Assembly: GCA_043228905.1 (NCBI GenBank)
Contig: JBHGNT010000003.1
Location: forward strand, 3,162,001 to 3,226,000
Direction of reading: 5' to 3'
DNA: 64,000 bases
Source of the DNA: Azolla caroliniana
Lineage: Eukaryota; Polypodiophyta
Shown piece after piece: positions 44,863 through 56,215 of this stretch (positions are counted from its first letter, which is position 1; every line of letters begins with the position of its first letter). The notes beneath the pieces are model-generated. The model did no database searches. It saw only the letters and a program-made list of their open reading frames with translations, and had not been told where the DNA came from. The translations under genes were made by a program, and so were the position numbers.

Positions 44863-45165
44863 GAGAACTTAAAATAATAAACTTACATCAGAGTATTATT
44901 GTCTTCTTTATATTATAGTTCGTAGTTGTTCTGTAGTCTTCAATATTTCAACTTTCATCTTTCCTAATTTATGATGTCTGTATGACATTTAGATTTAGAT
45001 ATTGGTACGAGTTCCCATTCCTAGATTACATGCTGACAAAAACATAATCACAAATCATGATTATGTTGCATATAGTATTTTTCTATGATTTTTTATTCCA
45101 AGGATAGTGACATAGATTCCTTGTAGGCCAATAATGTAGTGGTAGGTTACCCGACCTATTGAATC
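44530..45165. repeat. (CT)n(AT)n-bearing module, copy at 44.6 kb
   Basis: See the 37.3-kb copy. It has the longest microsatellite (44797-44862). It ends at ACCCGACCTATTGAATCCAAGAGAGG, as does the 49-kb copy. Confidence 0.8.
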
Positions 45166-45220
45166 CAAGAGAGGGCATAAATACATAATCTTCCACAATA
45201 TTTCCTAGGGTAATCTGGTA

Positions 45221-46519
45221 CCGAATGGTCGGCCATTATATCATTTACCATTTCAAAAGTTTGGCGGTCGTACGTCTTTTTGATGCACATGTTTTTCCAC
45301 ATGTAGATCAATTTTTTACTGCTTCCCAGGTGGTTGACTATGACTTTGGCTTCTTCCAGGATTGTGAGATCTGCCTCGGTTCGGATGAGTTGATCCATTA
45401 TCAAAATGTACATCCGAAATTTCGTTTCACGTCTGTGTGTTATTTCGAATGCGAGGAGGTTTCGCAGTATATCCTCCGTCTCATCGTCCACGAAAATTAC
45501 CGGAAGATATAGACGACGTTTCTGTTTGATGTACTTCATCCCTGAAAGATTGCCTAAAGACCATGAGAATGAAATGTTGGCTTTGCGGAGTTCAGATGCC
45601 CTTGGCAGTCTGACAGATCTCCCCTTGTAATTTCTTGTGAGGTTGGAACATGGTAGGGTGTCCATTAAAGAAGAACACAATTGAGAAGGTATTTTCCCGA
45701 GTTCTTGTGACGCGCAAATTCCTCAATGTATATTCGCACATCTGTTTAAAATGGAAATTCCACAATGCATGCTTCATCCTCAGTATCACTTGTAAGTGTT
45801 TCTGTATCACTTCTAATTAGGAAGAAGTAGACGCACTCAAGTAGAGTTAAGACAAGATTACTCTGTAAGGCGTCTTTCAGCATTTTTTCTATATTCAATT
45901 CATTTATAAGGAATGGAGTTGCCGTTTTAATAAAGTCTGCTAATAATGTGTAAAAATCGGAGGACGGTATATTTGGTTTTTGTTTATGATGTTTCACGAG
46001 ATATTGAATTGGAATCTGGTTGCCTAGGAGCATTGAATCCCTGTACATGCTCGTTATGTTTAACGGCATGTGAATGATAGTGTCCTTATTTTCTATCGCC
46101 TCTTAAGTTGTTCGAGTAGGAAGACAGTGTCGATTGTGATTACAAGTTGTAGCCACGCCGGGTCCTCATATTCGTCGGAAATGTCAGCGTAGTGCGTGGT
46201 AAGTGCCGGTTCTTGGTCAAACTTGAAACCTTCTATTAGCTGTTGTATACTTGGTATGCCTTCTTCATTCATGAACCTTTTAATAGATGTTGCTTTGCAT
46301 TTTATCATGTCTTCCACTTCTAGACTTTTAAAGCATGGACCAATGGTCATTTAAACTAGGTTTGTATGTCTCGTCCTTCAGCTTTGAATATGCTTTTGTG
46401 TACTGAGATATACTTAAAATCTCGGGATTACATGTATCTTCGTTTTTATTGTTGTTGATCAATTCAAGGATTGACTCTCTCCATTTAGTTTCTTCTAGGT
46501 TAGGTCGACGGGAAATCAT
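45221..46519 (-). pseudogene. DUF247 copy 6, several frameshifts
   Basis: ATG at 46519 starts MISRRPNLEETKWRESILEL. It shifts near 46345 (before MTIGPCFKSLEVE), runs through GIPSIQQLIEGFKFDQEP and VITIDTVFLLEQL, shifts near 46090, then DSMLLGNQIPIQYLVKH and LTLLECVYFFLI, and shifts again near 45780 and 45680. ASELRKANISF, LYLPVIFVDDETEDILRNLLAFE and HLGSSKKLIYMWKNM follow. Coding ends near 45221 at ADHS, where a partial 136-bp unit (45180-45220) is attached, so the membrane anchor is lost. The shift around 45700 matches the one in copy 5 in position and direction. Confidence 0.85.
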
Positions 46520-47471
46520 CTCTGTGCGGAAATTTATTGTTTGATCTGGCAGCCTATCCTACATTTTCCACAGATGCTGCTTTGGTGAAAGTCGTTTAGT
46601 CGTGATAATCGTTACCATTAGGAGCTGTCAAGCTTTGGATGTCTTTTCTACTGTCAATAATCTCATTATACAGATTAGTAATTGTACTTTTAAATGATTT
46701 TATAATCTTTCTTCCGCTGTTGATTCGTTGCTTTTTTCCTTTGTATCTTCGTTCTCATATTCTTTTTGTAGTCTGGTTTTCAATTTATGTAAATGCGATG
46801 CCTTCTGCGTTCGAAGAGGAGAGACACAGACATAGGAGTTAGTTTAAAGAATAGTAAATACTTCGTAAATAAGAATCATCGTATCTTACAATGCGAAATA
46901 AGGCGAATGCCTCTAATCGATTATTGTATTATTTTTGTTTTTATCTTACATCTACGGAAGGGATTGTGAGGACTGATTGTGAGGAATGGTAAACTTGGTT
47001 ATTACTCGTCGTGGATAGGTCGTAGTTGTTCTGAAGTCTTCAATATTTCAACTTTCATCTTTCCTAATTGATGATGACTGTATGGCATTTAGATGTCGAT
47101 TTTGTTACGAGTTCTCATTCCTAGATTACATACTGACAAAAACATAATCACAATATGGTTATGTTGCAAATATTGTTTTTCTATGAGGTTTTATTTTAAG
47201 GATGGTGATATAGATTTCTTGCTGGCCAGTAATGTAGTGGTAGGTTACCAAGAGAGAGATTGACTACTATGTAATTTTAACCCTCACTACCATTACCATC
47301 AAAACATGAATCATTAAGCTCTTGATCTTAAGTACATAATGGGACAGGTTAACAAATGGGTATTATCTGTGATTAATTGAGGCTACCCCTTCCTCAATGA
47401 TTGTAGAAAGCACACCTCAGCACTTGATTTTGCTGGAGCTGTCTTATGATGCTCTGTCGTCTAGGATTAGT
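46520..47471. other. DUF247 5' flank plus a partial module
   Basis: 46520-46860 is the upstream segment shared with copies 4 and 5. 47020-47250 matches the distal half of the (CT)n(AT)n module without the microsatellite. 47280-47470 is unassigned. Confidence 0.5.
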
Positions 47472-47681
47472 TTAATTTTGAGATTTGGGTAACAACCTAG
47501 GATTGTGTAGATCATTTGCAATAGTAATGGATGTCATTAACAAATGGACTAGAGAGGAACCCCAATGGGCTCCCATCGCATATTTGGTCAACTCTTCTCA
47601 TCTTTCGGATGGGACATTGTATTGAACTCCAACCACAGTGTCGAGTTGTGGAAGAACAAACTGAACTTTTCTCTTAGTCAT
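47472..47681 (-). pseudogene. Unassigned MTKRKV fragment, copy 2
   Basis: ATG at 47681, TAA at 47472-47474. It reads MTKRKVQFVLPQLD, VVGVQYNVPS, then TGA, then EELTKYAMGAHWGSSLVH and MTSITIANDLHNP. Strong residue-level similarity to 49815-49630 with mostly conservative changes suggests descent from a real coding sequence. Family not recognised; not an obvious DUF247 block. Confidence 0.5.
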
Positions 47682-48545
47682 ACTTGAGGGAGGTGCCAGT
47701 TCATGGCGGGTGAGGTTATGAGGTCAGGATAGATTGCCTAGTCATAGCCATACCATGCATAGCAAAAAAATTAAGCAAAAATCTTATTTGCGGAAATTCT
47801 TGCTTGGTAATTTGTATACAAATGTCACCTTCTTGACTCGCCTTTGATAACGTGTCAGGAACCCATGGGGCTTAACCGCTTTTGTTTGTGGTATGGTGAA
47901 TCTTTATAATGAACTCGCCATGACATAACTATAATAGTGATCTCTATATGTGCGCCACAAATCATGATTTGGGAGAATGAAACTCGAATTGAAGACTCAC
48001 AAATAGCTAGAGTAAACAAAGAGGTGCCAAATGGCCTTACATCTATCAAGAGGGGAATGATTTAGGTGTTGATACAATGGAGTGATTATGAGGATTTGTG
48101 AACATAGACGAGTGTTCCATGAATTTCTTCACGCAAATGGTTTTACATCTATCAAGAGGGGCAGGTATTAGGTGTTGATACAATGGACCGATTGTGATGA
48201 TCTATGAGCAATATGTGCTATCATTACAATTCTGCTATAATTCATTATAAGTTACCCACGAGAGAAGTGATTTTAAGAGTAGGAGTTTTTTAGCCCGACT
48301 TGCTAGTGCATCCTTCTCTTTGGACCATGTATTGAGTAGGGTGATGACAACACATTTGCGAAACATAATATAGGTCATAGCAATGTGATGACATATGTAC
48401 AACGTATGTAAAATCTGAATAGAATTAGGTCTCAAAGTGAAATGAATAGTTTGAGGAAGAAAAAATGGATGAGGTGACTCCCGATCAATTTATTTGACAG
48501 AAAAACAGTTTGTATGAAAATAATAGAGAGTTTGTGGCAAATGCT
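47682..48545. other. Intergenic DNA with short repeated phrases
   Basis: A phrase around ACATCTATCAAGAGGGG occurs near 48030 and 48140, and also near 41945, 43325 and 51700. These resemble decayed DUF247 N-terminal sequence on the minus strand but are too degraded to annotate as genes. Confidence 0.4.
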
Positions 48546-48890
48546 AGTAATTTCGATGTGTTCCTAAGGTCTTAGATATTCCAAGACTAGAAAGATATAG
48601 TTATTTCCATGTATACCTTCTCTATATATTTATTACTGAGTATACCTTCTCTAGGAAACCTAGTGTTAACATTTCATTAGACAAAAGAAAATGATGATGA
48701 AGAAATTATGTATCATAATACATTTATGTTTATGTGTTCCTAACGTCTCAGATGTTCCAAGACTAGGAATATATATTTATTACTAAGTATACCTTCTCTA
48801 TATATTTATTACAAAGTATACCTTCTCTAGGAATCATAGTGTTAACATTTCATTAGACTAGAGAAGGTGTACTTAGTAATAAATATATGG
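48546..48890. repeat. Direct and inverted repeat cluster
   Basis: About 125-140 bases starting TGTTCCTAA(G/C)GTCT and ending GTGTTAACATTTCATTAGAC occur twice (from about 48560 and 48735). Then a ~30-base stretch (48860-48890) is an imperfect inverted copy of 48768-48800 (ATTTATTACTAAGTATACCTT). Confidence 0.75.
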
Positions 48891-48959
48891 CTAAGATGTC
48901 AGTAACGATCGCGCTAAATGATAGCAAAATCAAAACCAGTCCGAACATGCTCCCATGTA

Positions 48960-49267
48960 ATTAGATGGGTAAGAATGATTTCAAAGTACATATTATTGTA
49001 TTTCTGCAATACAAAAAAATAGTCACATGGTATAAGATTCAAAAATAAGATAATATTCACCTTTGCAATTTGACTCTGTGCATTACGTTTTTTGTGGATC
49101 CGACCCCGCCGGTGTGCTAATGTGCCTTTAAACTAGCTAAGGATGTAGGTCCTTTAAAAGTTCGCCAATCTTGGGAATTGAGAAGAAATGACATCGATGT
49201 ATAGAATTAGAAATGACAAATAATTGGGATATATCAAATGAGAATTTGGTCAATCTAATCAATCTCC

Positions 49268-49306
<39 letters not shown>

Positions 49307-49640
49307 ATATATATATATATATGAGAACTTGAAATAATAAACTTACATCAGAGTGTTATTGTCTTCTTTATATTATAGTTCGTAGTTGTTTTGAAGTGTT
49401 CAATATTTCAACTTTCATCTTTCCTAATTTATGATGACTGTATGGCATTTGGATTTCGATTTGTTTACGAGTTCTCATTCCTAGATTATATACTGACAAA
49501 AACATAATCACAAATCATGATTATGTTGCGTATAGTATTTTTCTATGATTTTTTATTCGAAGGATAGTGACATAGATTCCTTGTAGGCCAATAACGTAGT
49601 GGTAGGTTACCCGACCTATTGAATCCAAGAGAGGGATTCT
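48960..49640. repeat. (CT)n(AT)n-bearing module, copy at 49 kb
   Basis: Parallels 44500-45165 closely, including the AATCCAAGAGAGG end; microsatellite at 49264-49322. Confidence 0.8.
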
Positions 49641-49815
49641 GTAGATCATCTGCAATAGTGATCGATGTCATTAACCAATGGACTAGAGAGGAACCCCAAT
49701 GGGCTCCCATGGCATCTTTGGTCAGCTCCTCCCATCTTTTTGATGGGACATTGTACTGAACCCCAACCACATTGTCAAGTTGTGGAAGATCAAACTGAAC
49801 TTTTCTCTTAGTCAT
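49630..49815 (-). pseudogene. Unassigned MTKRKV fragment, copy 1 (longest)
   Basis: ATG at 49815. The frame is open for 60+ codons: MTKRKVQFDLPQLDNVVGVQ, then VPSKRWEELTKDAMG, AHWGSSLVHWLMTSIT and IADDLQNP, after which it joins the (CT)n(AT)n module near 49635 and becomes meaningless. Upstream the same frame is open for 18 more codons to a TAA. Three copies share the start and the flanking GGTGCCAGTTCATGG. It is protein-like (Trp-containing, low in A/T-driven residues). Family not recognised. Confidence 0.5.
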
Positions 49816-50835
49816 ACTTGAGGGAGGTGCCAGTTCATGGGGGGTGAGGGGATGAGGTTATATGGATTTAGCTCTTCCATATCTGATATCCCATGTCTTC
49901 CATGAAATCCTTGTTGTTAATGTAGTTAGTTAGTAGAATTTATGTGTGTTTTATTATCCGATAATCATGATGGCTATGACTGTTTCCCAACTTTGTTTAC
50001 GAATTTTAATGGACAATCGTAATGGCTCTCGTAGCAGTCATTAGTGAACTAATTAGTGTTTTCTGCATTAAGCAAGAACTACTCGAACGCCAGCAAAGTT
50101 AAGTTTCAGTTTATTTTATTGTGTAAACTTATATTTCCTCTCAAACAATGACAGTGTATAAATGAATTGAGTCAATTCGTCCCCATTTTCCTTCAAATTA
50201 CTCATGTTGATTTGCGACGAACTTCTAATTCAATGGAAGGCCAATTATTTGAATAAAAATGGATGAAATGACCCCTGAATTCATACAATGTGAAGTTTAA
50301 GAGATATCGTGTTTATTGAAATCCTGTAAACAATTATGGTGAAAACTCTAAAGGTCATGAAACATAATTATGTCACATTAGAAGAGAAAACGCAAGTCTA
50401 ATTAAGACAGCAAAATTCGGTTTTGGATGCTCAATAATCCCCCATGAAAAGCAATAACTTGTGGAAAAAGTTTAAAGTTTGAGTAGGCCAGGCTGCTGTA
50501 AAGGCTATGAAGATGCTGCCATGTCTTGTCATATGAATTCCTTCATAACAAGCACTCAATTACATCCCGCGATGACAGAAAAGTGTGTACCATCTAGGCA
50601 ATAGTTAGTGTATTTAAATATTCAGTTTTTTGGTTGTACCCCTCAATATCGATTATATAGCATATTACAAAATTGAGATGAATAGGCTAACGTTAGCATA
50701 TCACGCAATGGAATTTTGAGATCAATAGACCACTCCTCCTGTCTTGTCGATTGCACTCTAAAGTTAGCATATGACACAATGGAATTTTGAGATCGATAGA
50801 CCAGTCCTCCTGTCTTGTCGATTATATTCCGATAA
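49816..50835. repeat. Composite of modules, order as at 32.6-34.3 kb
   Basis: 49816-50260 matches 32680-33130 and 50290-50750 matches 33790-34250. The 71-bp unit is tandemly doubled (50691 and 50762). Confidence 0.8.
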
Positions 50836-51763
50836 TCATGATGGCTATGACAACTTTTCCTTTATTTCATAAAGGATATTGAATTATCAAAATATATTAT
50901 ACGATTGTCTCGATCTTATCAACGGGGAATAAATCTATTCACATATTTTGCATGTTACCTCATAATCTAAGAAATCTAACCTAGTAAATTATGTGTATAT
51001 GTGGTTGCATAGTTAATTATTATATTTTTTTCAAACGAGCCCCTGTTCATGGATTGTGTTATGGAGCTATTTTTGACTAGAACATTGGTTAATTAAGCAA
51101 TCATCTTGCCTTCTCCTAGTTAAAATAAAGTATGTTTTGTATGACTCTAATTTGACAATGAAGTACGGATCAACCACATCACAAGAAGAAAGTTAGGATG
51201 GATTGCCCAACAATAGTCATGCAATGGATATCCAAAAATTTACGCACGAGATCAATTTAAAAGCATGGGCATTGGCCAGTAATATGCAACAATCTTATTT
51301 GCGGAAATACTTGCTTGGTAATCTGTATACAAACCCTAAACTAAACCCATGCCCAATAACAACCATACAATGCATATCTAAGAATGTATGCAGGACCTTA
51401 ACTTGAAAGGATTGGCATTGGCAGGTAATATGCAACAATCTTATTTGCGAAAAGACTTGCTTAGTAATTTGTACACAAATGTCACCTTCTTGACTCACCT
51501 TCGGTAACGTGCCACAAACAAGTGGCGGTTAAGCGCAATTATTTGACATATGGTGAATCTTTATAAAGATAATAGTAAACACTTGATTTGTGTCACAAAT
51601 GATGATTTGAGAGGATGAAAGTCTGACTTGAAGACTTGCAAATAACTAGAGTAAACAGAGAGATGCAATATAGGTTCACACAAAGGACCTTACATCTATC
51701 AAGAGGGGAAGGATTTAGGTGTTTATACTTCGGGCCCATTGTGAGGACTTTATACTTGATGAT
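50836..51763. other. Intergenic DNA, diverged repeats
   Basis: Includes a local duplication of ~65 bases with TATGCAACAATCTTATTTGCG (51284 and 51428) and similarity of 51540-51750 to 41760-41990. No gene supported. Confidence 0.45.
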
Positions 51764-52114
51764 TCATGTGCCACTTTTATGAACCGAACGTGCAATGCTC
51801 GAAAAGACTAAAAATTCATGAATTAAGACGGTATCGATAGTAACCAGAAGTTGGAAATCTTTAATGTAATCTTGGGAGAGGTTTGAAAAATGCTTGTTAA
51901 GATCGTGGGGTTTAGGAATGAGGTATTCTATGAGCTTTACCACATCTGGTTTCTCATGTCTTTGCATGAATTTCTTCACACATAGTGCCTTACAGTCATC
52001 AAGATAGAATTTGGTCAGAAGATTTGTATACAATGGCGCAATGGTCAAGTTTTCATCCCAATATGTTTTCTTCTTGGCTTCCAAGAGTTTTTTGGGAGGA
52101 ATCGAAATCTTCAC
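51764..52114 (-). pseudogene. DUF247 copy 7, N-terminal part with deletion junction
   Basis: The frame runs from MKISIPPKKLLEAKKKTYW through NLTIAPLYTNLL, CVKKFMQRHEKPDVVKLIEYL and LLVTIDTVLIHEFLVF, then SSIARSVHKSGT and a stop. The last part no longer follows the family: after HEFLVF it jumps to sequence that belongs just before the LYLPRIVV block (see the 62.5-kb copy). Nothing after this is DUF247. The frame in front of the first Met runs back into a repeat-encoded acidic stretch, after a 1-base change. Confidence 0.8.
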
Positions 52115-52129
52115 ATTTTCATCGACGTT

Positions 52130-52530
52130 TCTTCTTCTACTACTATTACTTGTTCTGAAGTGATGCTTTCTTCTTCATCTTCTTCTAAACTTAAAGATAT
52201 TATTTTGTATACTCAAGTTGTTAGTTGTTCACAAGTCTTCGATTCAACTACCATCTCCCCAAATAATGGGGGTTTTGTGGCAAATAGATTTTATGTACAT
52301 AAAATTACTAATATTGTAATCTGAAATAATGCTCATTCCTAGGTTCAATTTTCTATAATTTTGATGAAGGGTGAGCTGTCTTATACTTGTTGTTTGTGGA
52401 TATAACCTCAAGGTTATTTATATATGAATAAGGATCTCCAACTATTTGTGGGGAGCATTAAGTGATAGGTGAGCTTTATTACTTTGAAGGTGAGTTTCTT
52501 TCCCTGAAGGCAACCTTGTGAGTTTCTTTC
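52130..52530. repeat. Upstream module copies (compare 31050-31380, 63175-63600)
   Basis: 52130-52330 is near identical to 63180-63375; 52380-52510 matches 43370-43490. A 28-base phrase GTGAGTTTCTTTCCCTGAA is locally doubled near 52490-52530. Confidence 0.8.
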
Positions 52531-52539
52531 CCTGAACCC

Positions 52540-53580
52540 AACCTTGTTAAAATATGACCAAGTCAATATATTAATATCCGAGTTCTCTAAAGACTACCCC
52601 CCTAGTTAAGATGTCTATTTCCCTAATTAAATGTTCGAAGCAGTTTGGGTTGAAAAACAAAAGACACATCAAAGGAGTAGTTTAGTGAAATTTCTCAATG
52701 GAAGGCCAATTATTTGAGTAAAAATGGATGAAATGACCCGTGAATTCATACAATGTGAAGTTTAAGAGATATCGTGTTTATTGAAAGCCTGTAAACAATG
52801 TTGGTGAAAACTCTAAAGGTCATGAAACATTATTATGTCACATTAGAAGAGAAAAAGCAAGTCTAATTAAGACGTAGCGAAATTCGGTTTTGGATGCTCA
52901 GTAATCCCCCATGAAAAGCAATAACATGTGGAAGAATTTTAAAGTTTGAGTAGGCCAGGCTGCTGTAAAAGCTATGAAGATGGCGCCATATCTTGTCATA
53001 TGAATTGCTTCATACAAACCTCTCAATTACATCTGGCGATGACAGAAAGATATGTATCCATCCAAGCACTAATTAGTGTATTTAATGATTCAGTTTTAGG
53101 TTGTACCCGTCAATATTAATTACATAAGCATATCACAAAAATGAGATCAATAGGCTAACGTTAGCATATCACGCAATGGAATTTTGAGATCAATAGACCA
53201 CTCCTCCTGTCTTGTCGATTGCCATCTAACCAATCCTTCAAATCTATCATCCATCCATCAGTTGGTGAAGTTTGGTGGGGGGATATTCTAACAAACTTTC
53301 TAGTAATTTTTGGTAACGGGAGGTAGGAAGACAAACTAAATGGATTTGGCGGAAGTGATTCGTTATTGTAACAACTTACAAGTATGTATGTTCATGAGAT
53401 TAATGGAACTAATAATTGCATTTGGGTTGATTTGTACATTCTATAATCAATCAATTTGTTTGCCATCGTGTTCAACTTGTAGGTAATTTAATGAACGTGG
53501 GATCAGGAAGAAAATGATGATGAAGATGGAGAAGAAGAAATTGTGCTTCAACACTTCACTGTGACAATCTACTCAAATTT
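52540..53580. repeat. DUF247 3'-side module, copy at 53 kb
   Basis: 52550-52870 matches 33580-33900 and 52870-53580 matches 33900-34620 in full order, ending with the GATGATGAAGATGGAGAAG stretch. Confidence 0.8.
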
Positions 53581-53599
53581 AACTCCCACAACATCTATG

Positions 53600-53787
53600 T
53601 CCATTAATTTATACATGAATCATGAAAACGATTCACTATAAGTACATAATCGTCCACAATATTTCGTAGTGCAATCCGGTTCAGGACTACAAATACATAA
53701 ATAATGGGAATTAGTTAAGCTATAAAATCAAACCAATAATTAATTTATACGAGAATCATGAAAACGATTCACCATAAGTACATAATC
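53600..53787. repeat. 136-bp array, two units, joined to DUF247 copy 8
   Basis: Anchors at 53629 and 53765 (period 136). The second unit stops at TACATAATC and continues as degraded DUF247 sequence. Confidence 0.85.
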
Positions 53788-54240
53788 CTCGTCGTCAGTT
53801 TCGGGGAATTTGAAATCACAGATGTCGGAAAGTGTAACATGATGATGAGAGGTGACCATATTTATGACATCGTATAAACTGTTTATGTTATAAAATTCTC
53901 CATAAACTCCCCCAAATATAATGCCTTAACATTATTAGCGAAGTCAGGCTCTACAGTTGCATTGAACGGACCGATGGTTACTTCTTTAGGTTTATATGCC
54001 TCTGGCTTCACTTCCGTAAATTCTTGGGGAATCTTTGAAATCCTCTAATTTTTAATTACGTCACTTCTTTTGGCTTTGTAATACTCTATGGTGAACATAA
54101 CCATGGTGACTATCCATTCATTTTTGGTTTTGTGAGATCGACCATCAGATTCATCCAATGGATTTGTGATGTTTAATTTGGAAGCTTCTTCTGCTGCTTT
54201 GGTTATATCGGTGGTTTGATGATCACCATTATCATTTACA
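53788..54240 (-). pseudogene. DUF247 copy 8, degraded N-terminal fragment
   Basis: The minus strand around 54170-53790 follows the N-terminal order: a TKNEW-like phrase near 54125, KDSPRIYGS and PEAYKPKEVTIGPFNA-like traces near 54010-53960, then LFGGVYGEFYN and VTLSDICDFKF. Many stops and shifts; no start, no core motif. Identified mainly by position and similarity to 22960-23110, so moderate confidence. Confidence 0.5.
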
Positions 54241-54423
54241 GTTTTTATATTTTATGACATCTGCATCATTTTTATCATTTTCATCATTTTCATCTTATTC
54301 TCCTTCTGGGTTTTGTCAAACTATTATTGGGTCACATATTCCTTTCTGTTTCCTCACGAAAGCATTGCCTTGGATTCCTTTTGCAGTTGGAATGTATTCC
54401 ATTCCAACGCTGTTCCGTCTGTG

Positions 54424-54561
54424 AGAGAGAGAGAGAGAGCGAGAGAGATCGCCTGCAAGATCAGCATTATGTGTGAAGACAAGAATCTTGCCATTTCTCC
54501 ATTCTAATGAGCAAATATGTGTGGAGACAAGAATCATGCCATTTCCCATAGCACTGCATCC

Positions 54562-54603
<42 letters not shown>

Positions 54604-54660
54604 CTGTAAGATCAGCAATATGTGTGAGGACAAGAATCATGCCATTTTCCCATAAGAAGC
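54424..54660. repeat. (GA)n microsatellites and a tripled phrase
   Basis: GA runs at 54424-54446 and 54564-54598, each followed by GATTGCCTG(C/T)AAGATCAGCA. The phrase ATGTGTG(A/G)(A/G)GACAAGAATC.TGCCATTT occurs three times (54469, 54519, 54621). Confidence 0.85.
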
Positions 54661-55789
54661 AGTTTCATTCCTACCAACGATTCTTTACTGCTTCTTGATT
54701 TTCAGTGTGCCCAAGTTGTGGGTGAGTCCCTTCCTGTGGAGCGATTAATAATTGATGAAACACTGATGATAGATCTATTATTGGGTTTACAAAATACATA
54801 ACTGTAATCACAGTTATATACAAGTCAGGTTAGAAGATCTTAACAGAACCGGATCTATAATTTGGAAAGAAACGAGTATGAAATTACTCACATGTCTGAT
54901 TCATACGCCTATCTTTGCAGAGCATGGTTATTGAGCATATAGATGTTATGCGTAAACAATGACTAGTAGTGTAATCTCAGACCGAACACTTTTCTAGCTC
55001 TCTTCATGCCTGGGTAGAACCTTGAGTTATGTTGACTGAACACTAGTTGAGAAACTATATAACATGGCAATGCTACTTCTTGATTTACTTTCATGTTTTT
55101 ATAATCTTCATGGTGGGTGAGGGCATTATATTTAATGTTCAATCATTTTTGTCGTTGTTAGATAACTCATTAGCAAAATTGCAAATCCCATTTCCAGCGG
55201 GCCTTCTCGCAAAACTCCAAACCAAGTACAACAAAAAATATTGTGCTGCTATATATCTTATGAAAGTTTAAGTGTGAATGAATCATTATAAATTAAGGTC
55301 TATTGTATGATATTCTAGATTGTTCCAATTCACATATGTGTCTCAAAAAAACAGAAAATCAAAGGTTCTGAAGTATGCCAATACATATATTTATATAAAT
55401 ATAGAAAAAAGAAAAGAGACGTAAGATGGGAGAGCATTGAAGTGACTTTCGGTCAACTTTATTTTGAACTAATATGCAGAGAATTTACGATAATAGAAAA
55501 ACAGTCATCAGAGAAACGAGATAAGATAGATAGTGAGAGTGAGAGAGAGACTCTAATTCCTTGTTGCTTCAAAGAGACTCTAGGTGATTGAAGGCTATAT
55601 GTGTAATTAACCTAAACTGACAGAAAATATGAACAAATTAAAAATTATCTGGAAGTCTCCTTCATACAAAAACTTTTATCTCCATTCCTTCATCTTCCCT
55701 CTCTAAATCTAATTGAAAACCAAATTCTAGTACTTGTGGAAAACACAATATATATTAGAGGATATCACGTAGGCCGTTAGCAATTGAAA
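54661..55789. other. Intergenic DNA; diverged copy of DUF247 5' flank
   Basis: 55375-55750 resembles 28545-28900 and 60510-60840 (AAAAGAAAAGAGA, TTTACGATAATAGAAAAACAGTCATCAGAGAAAC, GATTGAAGGCTATAT anchors) but is more diverged. 54661-55370 holds nothing recognised. Confidence 0.5.
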
Positions 55790-56215
55790 TTCCGCTAACA
55801 TTAAGACATCATGTATTGTTAATAAGCATTTTGTGTTTCTCTAAGGTGTTTGATAATCCTAATTTGAATGGTAGATATTACATTTTGACCTTCCACACCA
55901 TAGTTCTAGTTGACGACCTCTTCCACAAGGCCTATTTCCTCATTGAAAACATGTGTGTATCATGTCATCTTTTGTACCTTTCTCTCTAGGCTTCTATCTA
56001 CCTCATCCCTTCAGAGCTACCCCTTTCCAAAATTCTATAAAGACTTCTGTTGGCCGAAATTCGTAGTATTGTTGGGTCGGACATTCCTTTCCGTTTGCTC
56101 ACGAAACCTTTTTCCGTTGTATTCTTCTCGTAGTCTGGAAGCCACTCCATCCCAATGTCTTATGCTCTTTGATAATACATCCCAATGTCTTGTATTTCAC
56201 TCCATCCCAATGTCT
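55790..56215. repeat. Duplicated segment (partner 42527-42965)
   Basis: See the partner. The phrase CATCCCAATGTCTT appears three times at the end (56149, 56180, 56205). Confidence 0.8.
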
